Source of the DNA: Streptomyces sp. NBC_00078
Lineage (GTDB): Bacteria > Actinomycetota > Actinomycetes > Streptomycetales > Streptomycetaceae
Length of the DNA stretch: 64,000 bases
Direction: 5' to 3'
Assembly: GCF_026343335.1 (NCBI RefSeq)
Contig: NZ_JAPELX010000001.1
Location: 7,068,001-7,132,000, forward strand
Positions 25,581 to 34,405 of the stretch are shown piece after piece (within the stretch, counting starts at the first letter, position 1; each line of letters starts with the position of its first letter). The translations under genes were made by a program, and so were the position numbers. The notes under the pieces were generated by a model. The model saw only the letters and a list, made by a program, of their open reading frames with translations, had not been told where the DNA came from and ran no database searches.

Positions 25581-25865
25581 GCCATTCGTGAGCCGCTCAC
25601 ACCCGAGCAGGTCACCGAGTGGCTCCAACGCGCCGTGGAACTGGGCCTGTTGTTCCGTGAGGGGCGCGGGTAGGTCTCCCTGCCCACCTCGCGGGTGCCG
25701 GTGCGGACGGACGAGCCGGAGCAGGCCCACGGAACCTTCTGCCACCGGGGCGGGCCCGGCTTCGTCATCGTGATGGACCCCAGGGGCAAGGGGGCGTCGG
25801 CCCGCCGCACGTTCGACGCCCCCGACCTGCTCGCCACCTTCGACGCGCTTCAGGAGCCCCACTCC
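25581..25865 (+). pseudogene. Coding remnant with in-frame TAG
   Basis: One frame from 25581 reads like an ordinary protein but has a TAG at about 25671. Before it: LTPEQVTEWLQRAVELGLLFREGRG. After it: VSLPTSRVPVRTDEPEQ, FCHRGGPGFVIVMDPRG and FDAPDLLATFDALQEP. No start codon or ribosome site precedes it. I read it as the decayed end of a conserved gene whose family I cannot name. The rest of the gap to 26040 shows nothing. Confidence 0.5.
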
Positions 25866-26040
25866 GCCGGCCGGCCTGACCGGCGTCCGGCAGGAGGCGG
25901 CGTCACTCCTGGCCGGAGAAGGGGCCGGCTCTGCTCACCAACGGCCGTGCGGTGGCTCCGCCGCCCAGAATCCAGCACTGGCCCGTGCCCTGCACCGGAA
26001 TCTGACGCGTGGCCGTCCCGTCGTACGACCGGAAGTCCCG

Positions 26041-26937
26041 CTAGCCGACGAGGCGCAGTGACGTCCCCGCCACGCCCACCCGCACCGACTGCCCCCACGT
26101 CAGCTGCAGCGCGTCCGCCTCGATGCCGTCCCCGAACGCGATCAGCCGCTCGGACTCGACGGTGAGGTGAAGGCCTGCGGAGGCGGAGAGCTCGCCGGCC
26201 ACCAGTGACGTCCCGGTGGCCGGCGACGGCCAGGCCTCCCGTACGAACCACAGCAGCCGGTCGTCGGTGGGGCGGGGCAGGGAGGCCGGGGCGGCTCCCC
26301 GCTCCTGCCACACGGACCGGATCCACCCCGTCGCCCCGGTCCCCGTCCCCACCAGCACTCCGGACGAAGCCTGGGCCTCGACGACACCCCCGTCGTCCTC
26401 AAGGCCCAGGCGGTATCTGGCCGTCTGGTGTCCGGCGGCGCCCAGATAGATCTCGTTGAGCGCGATGATCCGCTGGGTGTCGTCGGCGACCGCCTCGACC
26501 ATGGTCAGTTCGTCCACGGCGCTGGTGAGGGCCGCCGGGAGCAGTGCCGCCGCCTCGCCGGGACGGTGGCGCACCAGGACGCCGGGGTTGCGGCCCGGGT
26601 CGGTGTCGATGCCCACCACCGGCTGCCCGGCCAGGTACTTGGCGGCGTTCGCCACCAGCCCGTCCTGTCCGACCACGACCACCACGTCCTCGGGCGCGAA
26701 CAGGAAACGGTCCAAGTCCGCGCGCTCCACCCGGCTCTGACGCCAGGTCAGCGGAATCGCGGAGGCGACTTCGGCCAGCGCACGCCGGGTGCGCCGGTCC
26801 CGTTCCGCGACCTCCTCGATGTCCCGTCCTCGGGACGAGAGGAAGAAGGCGGCCTGCCCGTGCGTACCGTGGTGGGCCACCAACTCCTCGTACTCGGTGG
26901 TGCGATGGACGAGAACGGCGCGCGGCGCGAGGCTCAT
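26041..26937 (-). CDS. NAD-kinase-like protein with altered GGDG motif
   Basis: 298 residues with the NAD kinase (PF01513-like) layout: a nucleotide loop VVVVVGQDGLVANAAKYLAG, substrate region VVGIDTDPGRNPGVL, NEIYLGAAGHQTARY, and the beta-sandwich motif SSGVLVGTGTGATGW. The hallmark GGDGT has become GQDGL, so kinase activity is doubtful; it may bind NAD without phosphorylating it, or use another substrate. It overlaps the upstream SPFH gene by four bases (ATGA), so the two are translated together. No housekeeping NAD kinase neighbours (recN, tlyA) are present, so it is a paralogue. Confidence 0.82.
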   Translation of the reverse strand: MSLAPRAVLVHRTTEYEELVAHHGTHGQAAFFLSSRGRDIEEVAERDRRTRRALAEVASAIPLTWRQSRVERADLDRFLFAPEDVVVVVGQDGLVANAAKYLAGQPVVGIDTDPGRNPGVLVRHRPGEAAALLPAALTSAVDELTMVEAVADDTQRIIALNEIYLGAAGHQTARYRLGLEDDGGVVEAQASSGVLVGTGTGATGWIRSVWQERGAAPASLPRPTDDRLLWFVREAWPSPATGTSLVAGELSASAGLHLTVESERLIAFGDGIEADALQLTWGQSVRVGVAGTSLRLVG

Positions 26938-27983
26938 CCCTGCCCCTGCCCCTGCCCCTGCCCGCCCAGCCTGGCCAGCAGCCCCGTCAGTACGTCCGGC
27001 GAGATGGTCACGCTGTCGATGTTCGGCAGGTTCTCCGCCAGCCGGGATCCGGTGAGGGCGTGCAGGGTCGCCACGTCGACGTCACCGTGCACCCGCAGCC
27101 ATGCCGCCTGGGCCTGCGCCCGCGCCTCGCCGACCTCGCGTGCCCCCTCGGCCTCCGCCCGGGCCAGCCGCACGGACCGCGCCGCCTCGGCGTCGGCGAG
27201 CCGGACCGTCCGTGCCGCCTCCGCCCCCGCCCGTACCGCGTCGGCCGCCGCGTGCTCCTCGGCCTCGCGGCGGCTGTTCGTGCCGCGCTGCTCGACCAAC
27301 TGCTCCTCGCGGCGGGCCAGTTCGATCTGGCTGGCCAGCTCGTTCTCCGCGATCGCCCGCTCCCGCTCGACGGCCACCGCCCGCCGCTCGTACGTCGCCC
27401 GGTCCGCCTCCTGCTGGATCTGCTCGCGGGCCGGTGTGCGCAGGGCTCGCTCCACCTCCGGTTCGGGGCGCAGCGCCACCACGCGCACGGCGACCACCTC
27501 GATCCCCGTCGATGGCAGCCGCGGTTCCGCGCCGAGCCCCGCCGCGACCCGCTCCCGCACCGCCGCCACGCCGTCGACCAGCGCCGACGCCAGGGACGTA
27601 CGGGCCAGGACGTCCAGCGCGTGCTGCTGAGCGGTCTCCGTCAGCAGCGTCCCCAGCTGCTCCAGCGGCGCGCCCCGCCACACCCCCGTGTCCGGGTCGA
27701 CGGAGAAGTCCAGCCGGGCGGCGGCCAGGGCCGGGTCGCTGATCCGGTACGTCACGGTCGACTGCACCGTCACGTCCTGGAAATCGGATGTACGGCCATG
27801 GAAGGTCATCGCCAACTCCCGGTCGTCGACCGGCACTTCGGACAGCGTCGCGGTCAGCGCGCGGAACCAGAAGCTGAGCCCCGGACCGTCGTGCAGCAGC
27901 TTCCCGGCGCGATGGTGGCGGATGTGCGCCGTGGGCGCCCCGCGCAGGTGGCGCCAGCCCAGGCGCCGGGTGATGTCGGCCAT
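26934..27983 (-). CDS. SPFH/band 7-family protein
   Basis: 349 residues. An SPFH domain covers about 15-185 (LHDGPGLSFWFRAL, DVTVQSTVTYRISDP, VVAVRVVALRPEPEVERAL), then a long charged coiled coil with alternating Ala/Glu/Arg (190-300), and an odd tail ending GGQGQGQGQG encoded by CCCTGC repeats. There is no membrane segment, so it is a soluble or peripheral scaffold that probably forms oligomers. It is translationally coupled to the NAD-kinase-like gene and lies behind a palindrome at 28008-28036. The joint function is unknown. Confidence 0.88.
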   Translation of the reverse strand: MADITRRLGWRHLRGAPTAHIRHHRAGKLLHDGPGLSFWFRALTATLSEVPVDDRELAMTFHGRTSDFQDVTVQSTVTYRISDPALAAARLDFSVDPDTGVWRGAPLEQLGTLLTETAQQHALDVLARTSLASALVDGVAAVRERVAAGLGAEPRLPSTGIEVVAVRVVALRPEPEVERALRTPAREQIQQEADRATYERRAVAVERERAIAENELASQIELARREEQLVEQRGTNSRREAEEHAAADAVRAGAEAARTVRLADAEAARSVRLARAEAEGAREVGEARAQAQAAWLRVHGDVDVATLHALTGSRLAENLPNIDSVTISPDVLTGLLARLGGQGQGQGQG

Positions 27984-28007
27984 CGAACCCCTCTTTCTCG
28001 TCGCGAC

Positions 28008-28036
28008 GACGATAAGCGGGGCACCTGTTTATCGTC
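28008..28036 (-). promoter_or_regulatory. Inverted repeat GACGATAA-N13-TTATCGTC, candidate operator
   Basis: Perfect 8-base arms (28008-28015 and 28029-28036) starting 25 bases before the SPFH start. The position suits a repressor site over the promoter of the SPFH/NAD-kinase-like operon. It is 100 bases from the divergent arginine deiminase gene. The regulator is unknown. Confidence 0.55.
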
Positions 28037-28135
28037 AAGAGGACGAGAACAGGAAAACGGAGAAGAGGGGAACAAGAAAGCGGAGAAAGTGCCGACCGGC
28101 GGGTCAAGACGGCCCCCGATGGTCAGGATGGAGGC

Positions 28136-29359
28136 ATGGGATTCCATGTCGACTCCGAGACCGGGCGGCTGCGCCGCGTCATCCTGCACCGGCCGGATCT
28201 CGAGCTCAAGAGGCTCACGCCCAGCAACAAGGACGCTCTCCTCTTCGACGACGTGCTGTGGGTGCGCCGGGCCCGCGCCGAGCACGACGGATTCGCCGAC
28301 GTCCTGCGTGACCGCGGGGTCGCCGTCCACCTCTTCGGCGACCTGCTCACCGAGGCCCTGGAGGTCCCGGCGGCCAGAGCGCTCGTCCTGGACCGGGTCT
28401 TCGACGAGAAGGAGTACGGCGTCCTCGCCACCGACCACCTCAGGGCGGCCTTCGAGACCCTCGCCGCGCCGGAGCTGGCCGAGGCCCTGGTCGGCGGCAT
28501 GACCAAGCGCGAGTTCCTTCAGGCGTACGCGGAGCCGACCTCCGTGCGCTTCCACGTCATGGACCTCGACGACTTCCTCCTCGGCCCCCTCCCCAACCAC
28601 CTCTTCACCCGGGACACCTCCGCCTGGATCTACGACGGTGTCTCCATCAACGCCATGCGCTGGCCCGCCCGGCAGCGCGAGACGGTCCACTTCGAGGCGA
28701 TCTACCGCCACCACCCGCTCTTCCGTGACGAAACGTTCCGCGTCTGGTCCGAGGGGCAGGCCGACTACCCCTCCACCATCGAGGGCGGCGACGTCCTCGT
28801 CATCGGCAACGGCGCCGTCCTGATCGGCATGAGCGAGCGCACCACGCCCCAGGCCGTCGAGATGCTCGCGCACAAGCTGTTCGACGCCGGTTCGGCCCGG
28901 ACGATCGTGGCCCTCGACATGCCCAAGCGGCGCGCCTTCATGCACCTCGACACCGTGATGACGATGGTCGACGGTGACACCTTCACCCAGTACGCGGGCC
29001 TGGGCATGCTCCGCACGTACACCATCGAACCGGGAGTCGGCGACAAGGAACTCAAGGTCACCGACCATCCGCCCGAGCACATGCACCGCGCGATCGCCGC
29101 CGCCCTCGGGCTGAGCGAGATCCGGGTCCTGACCGCGACGCAGGACGTGCACGCGGCCGAGCGCGAGCAGTGGGACGACGGCTGCAACGTCCTGGCCGTC
29201 GAACCCGGCGTCGTCGTCGCCTACGAGCGCAACGCCACCACCAACACCCACCTGCGCAAGCAGGGCATCGAGGTCATCGAGATCCCGGGCAGTGAGCTGG
29301 GCCGGGGCCGGGGCGGTCCGCGCTGCATGAGCTGCCCGGTCGAACGGGAGGCTGTATAG
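28136..29359 (+). CDS. arcA: Arginine deiminase
   Basis: 407 residues. It converts arginine to citrulline and ammonia, the first step of the arginine deiminase pathway. Guanidine-modifying-enzyme features are FTRDTSAWIYDGVSINAM, EGGDVLVIGNGAVLIGMSERT, HLDTVMTMVD and the catalytic cysteine in GGPRCMSCPV (about Cys397). Length is normal. ATG follows GGATGGAGGC. The next gene, 61 bases on, encodes ornithine carbamoyltransferase, the second step. No carbamate kinase or antiporter gene is nearby, so the pathway is incomplete in this window. Confidence 0.95.
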   Translation: MGFHVDSETGRLRRVILHRPDLELKRLTPSNKDALLFDDVLWVRRARAEHDGFADVLRDRGVAVHLFGDLLTEALEVPAARALVLDRVFDEKEYGVLATDHLRAAFETLAAPELAEALVGGMTKREFLQAYAEPTSVRFHVMDLDDFLLGPLPNHLFTRDTSAWIYDGVSINAMRWPARQRETVHFEAIYRHHPLFRDETFRVWSEGQADYPSTIEGGDVLVIGNGAVLIGMSERTTPQAVEMLAHKLFDAGSARTIVALDMPKRRAFMHLDTVMTMVDGDTFTQYAGLGMLRTYTIEPGVGDKELKVTDHPPEHMHRAIAAALGLSEIRVLTATQDVHAAEREQWDDGCNVLAVEPGVVVAYERNATTNTHLRKQGIEVIEIPGSELGRGRGGPRCMSCPVEREAV

Positions 29360-29388
29360 AAATGCAAATCATCGTATAGAGTTCCAGG
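29351..29388 (+). promoter_or_regulatory. Candidate ArgR box before the carbamoyltransferase gene
   Basis: The sequence at 29351-29368 (GCTGTATAGAAATGCAAA) fits the ARG-box pattern TNTGNAT-WWWW-ATNCANA at 12 of 14 defined positions, and the element GTATAGA repeats 20 bases later (29374-29380) in a weaker second box. ARG boxes usually come in such tandem pairs. The first box overlaps the arcA stop codon. Confidence 0.5.
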
Positions 29389-29420
29389 TCATACGTTCCC
29401 GCATTCCTGGAGTGCCCCCC

Positions 29421-30428
29421 ATGGCGACAGTCCCGACCGCCCTCGCCGGCCGTCACTTCCTCAAGGAGCTCGACTTCTCCGGCCAGGAGTTTCTCGGCCT
29501 GATCGAGCTGGCCGCCGAGCTGAAGGCGGCAAAGAAGGCCGGGACGGAGACGCGGTACCTGACCGGGAAGAACATCGCGCTGGTCTTCGAGAAGACCTCG
29601 ACGCGCACGCGCTGCGCGTTCGAGGTCGCCGCCGCCGACCAGGGCGCCTCGACGACGTACCTGGACCCGTCGGGCTCGCAGATCGGGCACAAGGAGTCCG
29701 TGAAGGACACGGCGCGCGTGCTGGGCCGGATGTACGACGGGATCGAGTACCGCGGCCACGGCCAGGGCGTCGTGGAGGAGCTGGCCGCGTACGCAGGGGT
29801 CCCCGTGTACAACGGGCTCACCGACGAATGGCACCCCACCCAGATGCTGGCCGACGTGCTCACCGTGACCGAGCACAGCGACAAGCCGCTCAGCGAGACG
29901 GTCTTCGCCTACCTCGGCGATTCCCGCTACAACATGGGCAACTCCTACCTCGTCACGGGCGCCCTGCTCGGCATGGACCTCCGTATCGTCGCGCCCCGGG
30001 TGCTGTGGCCGGACGAGACGATCGTCGAGGTGGCCCAGCAGCTCGCCGTGGCCTCGGGCGCCCGGATCACGCTCACCGAGGACGTGAAGGAGGGTGTGCG
30101 CGGCGCGGACTTCATCGCCACCGACGTATGGGTGTCGATGGGCGAGCCCAAGGAGGTCTGGGACGAGCGCATAGCGCTCCTCGGCCCCTACGCCGTGACC
30201 ATGGACGTCCTGCGCGCCACCGGCAACCCCGACGTGAAGTTCCTGCACTGTCTGCCGGCCTTCCACGACCTCGGCACCGACGTCGGCCGGGAGATCCACG
30301 AGCGCCACGGGCTCACCTCGCTGGAGGTCACCGACGAGGTGTTCGAGTCCGAGCACTCCGTGGTCTTCGACGAGGCGGAGAACCGGATGCACACCATCAA
30401 GGCCGTCCTGGTCGCGACGCTGGCCTGA
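29421..30428 (+). CDS. argF: Ornithine carbamoyltransferase, catabolic context
   Basis: 335 residues from ATG with TGGAG nine bases upstream; an in-frame GTG at 29412 is less likely. Carbamoyl-phosphate binding is shown by EKTSTRTRCAFE (about 56-67) and FLHCLPAFHD (about 270). Ornithine-side motifs DSRYNMGNSYLVTGALLGMD and VWVSMGEP are present. Placement after arginine deiminase suggests the catabolic direction (citrulline to ornithine and carbamoyl phosphate). The sequence alone does not separate ArcB from anabolic ArgF. Confidence 0.93.
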   Translation: MATVPTALAGRHFLKELDFSGQEFLGLIELAAELKAAKKAGTETRYLTGKNIALVFEKTSTRTRCAFEVAAADQGASTTYLDPSGSQIGHKESVKDTARVLGRMYDGIEYRGHGQGVVEELAAYAGVPVYNGLTDEWHPTQMLADVLTVTEHSDKPLSETVFAYLGDSRYNMGNSYLVTGALLGMDLRIVAPRVLWPDETIVEVAQQLAVASGARITLTEDVKEGVRGADFIATDVWVSMGEPKEVWDERIALLGPYAVTMDVLRATGNPDVKFLHCLPAFHDLGTDVGREIHERHGLTSLEVTDEVFESEHSVVFDEAENRMHTIKAVLVATLA

Positions 30429-30444
30429 CCCTCCGGGGCGGCAG

Positions 30445-30897
30445 TCAGGCGGACCGCCGCTGCTCGGGCACCACCGGCAGCCGGAACCAGACGGCCTTGC
30501 CCGACATGGTCGGCCGATGCCCGCAGGACGAGCTGAGCGCGCGGATCAGCAGCAGTCCGCGCCCGTGCTCCTGCCAGGGATCGGGTTCCTGCCCGCCCGG
30601 CCGGGTGAGGTTGTGGGGCGGCGCCGGATCCGGGTCGTGCACCTCGACCTGGCAGCCGCTCGGCAGCAGCTCCACCACGAGCTCTATGGGGGAGTCCCCG
30701 GCGGTGTGCTCCACGGCGTTCGCGACCAGCTCCGCCGTGAGCAGTTCCGCGGTGTCGCAGTCGGCCCCGTGATCCAGCTCGGCCAGCGCGGTGCGCACGA
30801 GTGCGCGGGCCATGGGCACGGCCGCGGCGGAATGCGGCAGCACGATGCGCCAGGAGGCGCAGGCGGTGGGGCGTTCGTACAAGGCGGGTCCGTTCAT
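30445..30897 (-). CDS. RsbW-like ATP-binding regulatory protein
   Basis: 150 residues with a GHKL/HATPase_c_2 fold: N-box LLTAELVANAVEH (about 52-64), a D-containing strand CQVEVHDPDPAPP, and the G-box HGRGLLLIRALSSSCGHRP. No sensor, phosphoacceptor or membrane domain is present. Streptomycetes have many such solo anti-sigma-type ATPases, often of unknown partner. Its stop is only 17 bases from the convergent carbamoyltransferase stop. The 5' side opens onto a 301-base divergent region shared with the aromatic-CoA cluster. Confidence 0.88.
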   Translation of the reverse strand: MNGPALYERPTACASWRIVLPHSAAAVPMARALVRTALAELDHGADCDTAELLTAELVANAVEHTAGDSPIELVVELLPSGCQVEVHDPDPAPPHNLTRPGGQEPDPWQEHGRGLLLIRALSSSCGHRPTMSGKAVWFRLPVVPEQRRSA

Positions 30898-31102
30898 GAG
30901 CAGGCTGTCCTGCTTTCAACCTTATGGAATGGTACGGCGCGGCCGGCCAAGGCGTCCGGCGGGCGCCGTGCGGGACCTTCGGCCCCGTTGACGAGCGGCT
31001 TACCCGTAGGAACGGCTTGCCTCGCGCGGCCGCTCCCACCGTTGCCGCTCTGTCGACGATCCGTGACGGATGTGACCGGGCCGGGTCGGATCCGGTCAGC
31101 TT

Positions 31103-31140
31103 TATCGCGCACTCGTGACGACAGTCAAAGATGGGTGATA
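31103..31140 (+). promoter_or_regulatory. Shared catabolic operator, copy A
   Basis: Contains GTGACGACAGTCAA at 31115-31128, an inverted TGAC-N4-GTCA core, flanked by TATCGCG on the left and GGTGATA on the right. The identical 14 bases occur at 36939-36952 before the other half of the cluster. It lies 59 bases before the hydratase start. The rest of the 30898-31198 gap shows no gene. A PaaX-type repressor site is the likely reading. Confidence 0.6.
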
Positions 31141-31198
31141 GCTTCGAAGGGCAGAGCTCTCAGTACGGCAGTGCCCGCCCCCGAGGAGGCCGCACGTC

Positions 31199-32026
31199 AT
31201 GAGTCCCTTCACCGGCTCCGCAGCCCGCACCGCCCGCTGGGAGCACCTGCGCGTAGAGCTCACCGACGGTGTCGCCCGGGTGACCCTGGCCCGCCCCGAC
31301 AAGCTCAACGCGCTCACCTTCGGCGCCTACGCCGACCTGCGCGACCTGCTCGCCGAGCTGTCCCGCGAGCGAGCGGTACGGGCCCTGGTGCTGACCGGCG
31401 AGGGCCGCGGCTTCTGCTCCGGCGGCGATGTCGACGAGATCATCGGCGCGACCCTGTCCATGGACACCGCGCAGCTCCTCGACTTCAACCGCATGACCGG
31501 CCAGGTCGTACGTGCCGTACGGGAGTGCCCCTTCCCCGTGATCGCCGCGCTGCACGGAGTGGCGGCGGGCGCCGGCGCGGTCCTGGCCCTGGCCGCGGAC
31601 TTCCGCGTGGCCGACCCGACCGCCCGCTTCGCGTTCCTCTTCACCCGCGTGGGCCTGTCCGGCGGCGACATGGGCGCCGCGTACCTGCTGCCGAGGGTTG
31701 TCGGTCTGGGCCACGCGACCCGCCTGCTGATGCTGGGTGAACCGGTCCGCGCGCCCGAGGCCGAGCGCATCGGTCTGATCAGCGAGCTGACGGACGAGGG
31801 CGGGGCGGACGCGGCCGCGATCGCTCTGGCCCGGCGCCTGGCCGACGGCCCGGCACTGGCGTACGCCCAGACGAAGGCGCTCCTGACGGCCGAGCTTGAC
31901 ATGCCCCTCGCCGCCTCCGTCGAACTGGACGCCTCCACGCAGGCCCTCCTGATGAACGGCGAGGACTACGCGGAGTTCCACGCGGCGTTCACGCAGAAGC
32001 GCCCTCCCAAATGGAGGGGGCGGTGA
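31199..32026 (+). CDS. Enoyl-CoA hydratase/isomerase family protein
   Basis: 275 residues of crotonase fold. Oxyanion-hole regions are RGFCSGGDVDEI (about 78-89) and HGVAAGAGAVLALAADFRVA (about 120-139); FLFTRVGLSGGDMGAAYLLPR follows. In place of the usual second catalytic Glu there is Gly-Asp (SGGDMG), so hydratase versus hydrolase or ring-opening chemistry is open. It overlaps the following monooxygenase/reductase gene region closely (ATG two bases after the stop). It probably acts on the non-aromatic CoA product made by that enzyme. Confidence 0.88.
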   Translation: MSPFTGSAARTARWEHLRVELTDGVARVTLARPDKLNALTFGAYADLRDLLAELSRERAVRALVLTGEGRGFCSGGDVDEIIGATLSMDTAQLLDFNRMTGQVVRAVRECPFPVIAALHGVAAGAGAVLALAADFRVADPTARFAFLFTRVGLSGGDMGAAYLLPRVVGLGHATRLLMLGEPVRAPEAERIGLISELTDEGGADAAAIALARRLADGPALAYAQTKALLTAELDMPLAASVELDASTQALLMNGEDYAEFHAAFTQKRPPKWRGR

Positions 32027-32028
32027 CC

Positions 32029-34368
32029 ATGACCACCAGTCACCCCCTCCGCGTGGCGGTCATAGGCGGCGGCCCCGGAGGGCTGTACGCGGCGGCGTTG
32101 CTGAAACGTCTCGACCCGGCCCGCGAGATCACGGTCTGGGAGCGCAACGCCCCCGACGACACCTTCGGCTTCGGCGTCGTCCTCTCCGACGAGACGCTCG
32201 GCGGTATCGAACACGCCGACCCCGTGGTGTACGAGGCCATGCAGAAGGACTTCGTGCGGTGGGACGACATCGACGTCGTGCACCGAGGAGTACGGCACAC
32301 CTCCGGCGGCCACGGATTCGCGGCGCTCGGCAGGCGACGGCTCCTTGAGATCCTGCACGAGCGCTGCCGCGCCCTCGGCGTCGACCTGCGTTTCCGCTCC
32401 GAGGCGCCGTACCCCGACTGGCTGGCCGAGGCATACGACCTGGTCATCGCCGCCGACGGAGTCAACAGCCCCACCCGCGAGGCCCACGTCCACGTCTTCC
32501 GCCCTCAGGTCACCACCCACCACTGCCGCTACATCTGGCTCGCCGCCGACTTCGCCTTCGACGCCTTCCGCTTCGAGATCGCCGAGACCGAACACGGCGT
32601 GATGCAACTGCACGGCTACCCCTATTCCCGCCCGTCGCCCGGCCACCGCCCCGCAACGGGGCCCTCCGGGCCGGAGAAGGAGTCCCCCGCCTCCACCGTG
32701 ATCGTCGAGATGCGCGAGGAGGTGTGGCAGGCGGCCGGATTCGCCCACCTCGACGAGACCGAGTCCGTCGAGCGCTGCGCCAAGACCTTCGCGGACGCGC
32801 TCAGCGGCCGGCCCCTGCGCTCCAACAAGTCGGCCTGGACGACCTTCCGCACGGTGACCAACGAGCACTGGTCGCACGGCAACATCGTGCTCCTCGGCGA
32901 CGCCGCCCACACCGCCCACTTCTCCATCGGCTCCGGCACCAAGCTCGCCGTGGAGGACGCCCTCGCACTGACCGCCTGTCTGCAGGAACAGCCGTCCCTG
33001 GACAAGGCGTTGGCCGCCTACGAGGAGGAGCGCAGGCCCGTTGTCGCCTCCACCCAGCGGGCCGCCCGCGCCAGCCTGGAGTGGTTCGAGAACCTGCGCC
33101 TCCATCTCGACCAGCCGCCCCGCCAGTTCGCCTTCAACCTGCTCACCCGCAGCCGCCGCGTCACCCACGACAACCTCCGCCTGCGCGACTCCCGCTTCAC
33201 CGGCGCCGTGGAGCACGAGTTCGGCTGCCCGCCCGGTACGCCCCCGATGTTCACCCCCTTCCGGCTGCGCGGTCTGACCCTGCGCAACCGGGTCGTGGTC
33301 TCACCCATGGACATGTACTCGGCCACCGACGGCGTTCCCGGCGACTTCCACCTCGTCCACCTGGGCGCGCGGGCGCTCGGCGGCGCCGGGCTGGTGATGA
33401 CCGAGATGGTGTGCGTCAGCGCCGAGGGCCGGATCACGCCCGGCTGCACCGGCCTCTACACCGGCCGCCAGGGCGCGTCCTGGAAACGGATCGTCGACTT
33501 CGTGCACACCCGGTCCCCGGGCACCGCGATCGGCGTGCAGCTCGGTCACTCCGGCCGCAAGGGCTCGACCAAGCTGATGTGGGAGGGAATGGACGAGCCG
33601 CTTCAGGAGGGCAACTGGCCGCTGACGGCCGCCTCCCCGCTCCCGTACAAGCCGGACAGCCAGACCCCGCGAGAGCTGACCCGGGCTCAACTCACCGACA
33701 TCTGCGAGCAGTTCACGTCGGCCGCCTGGCGTGCCGCCCGTGCAGGCTTCGACCTCCTCGAACTCCACTGCGCCCACGGCTATCTGCTCTCCGGCTTCCT
33801 CTCACCGCTGACCAACCGCCGCACCGACGCCTACGGCGGCTCGCTCGGCAAACGCCTGCGCTTCCCGCTGGAGGTCTTCGACGCCGTACGCGGGGTCTGG
33901 CCCGCGGAGAAGCCGATGACCGTCCGTATCTCCGCCACCGACTGGGCCGAGGGCGGCACGACGCCCGAGGACGCCGTCGAGATCGCCCGCGCCTTCGCCG
34001 CGCACGGCGTCGACGCGATCGACGTGTCGACGGGGCAGGTCGTGGCCGACGAGCGGCCGGAGTTCGGGCGGTCGTACCAGACGCCGTACGCGGACCGTAT
34101 CCGCCACAGCGTCGGCGTCCCGGTGATCACGGTCGGCGCGATCTCCTCCTGGGACGACGTCAACTCCCTGATCCTGGCCGGGCGGGCGGACCTGTGCGCC
34201 CTCGCCCGCCCCCACCTCTACGACCCCCACTGGACCCTGCACGCGGCGGCCGAGCAGGGTTACGACGGCCCGGGCGTCTCCTGGCCGGTCCCCTACCGCG
34301 CGGGCAGCCGCCGCCCGCAGACCGGTCGGACGGACGCCCCCAAGCCCCGGCTCACGCTCGGTATCTGA
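32029..34368 (+). CDS. Flavin monooxygenase/old-yellow-enzyme fusion, 2-aminobenzoyl-CoA or salicylyl-CoA type
   Basis: 779 residues from ATG, with GGAGGGGG eight bases upstream. The first 390 residues are a class A flavoprotein hydroxylase: FAD motif GGGPGGLYAAAL, FGFGVVLSDETL, and the second FAD motif LLGDAAHTAHFSIGSG. From about 406 an NADH:flavin oxidoreductase (old yellow enzyme) domain runs to the end: FRLRGLTLRNRVVVSPM, GVQLGHSGRKGS, LLELHCAHGYLLSGFLSP and NRRTDAYGGS. The same two-domain plan is known for 2-aminobenzoyl-CoA monooxygenase/reductase (Azoarcus) and for salicylyl-CoA 5-hydroxylase-type proteins. The neighbours favour the anthranilate route. Confidence 0.9.
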   Translation: MTTSHPLRVAVIGGGPGGLYAAALLKRLDPAREITVWERNAPDDTFGFGVVLSDETLGGIEHADPVVYEAMQKDFVRWDDIDVVHRGVRHTSGGHGFAALGRRRLLEILHERCRALGVDLRFRSEAPYPDWLAEAYDLVIAADGVNSPTREAHVHVFRPQVTTHHCRYIWLAADFAFDAFRFEIAETEHGVMQLHGYPYSRPSPGHRPATGPSGPEKESPASTVIVEMREEVWQAAGFAHLDETESVERCAKTFADALSGRPLRSNKSAWTTFRTVTNEHWSHGNIVLLGDAAHTAHFSIGSGTKLAVEDALALTACLQEQPSLDKALAAYEEERRPVVASTQRAARASLEWFENLRLHLDQPPRQFAFNLLTRSRRVTHDNLRLRDSRFTGAVEHEFGCPPGTPPMFTPFRLRGLTLRNRVVVSPMDMYSATDGVPGDFHLVHLGARALGGAGLVMTEMVCVSAEGRITPGCTGLYTGRQGASWKRIVDFVHTRSPGTAIGVQLGHSGRKGSTKLMWEGMDEPLQEGNWPLTAASPLPYKPDSQTPRELTRAQLTDICEQFTSAAWRAARAGFDLLELHCAHGYLLSGFLSPLTNRRTDAYGGSLGKRLRFPLEVFDAVRGVWPAEKPMTVRISATDWAEGGTTPEDAVEIARAFAAHGVDAIDVSTGQVVADERPEFGRSYQTPYADRIRHSVGVPVITVGAISSWDDVNSLILAGRADLCALARPHLYDPHWTLHAAAEQGYDGPGVSWPVPYRAGSRRPQTGRTDAPKPRLTLGI

Positions 34369-34405
34369 CCTCGGGTCGCGTGAATGACGCGGGTGGTGGC
34401 GCACG

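Noticed and set aside
28037..28135. A purine-rich leader as a riboswitch before arcA
   Set aside because: It is simple A/G-rich sequence with no paired stems.
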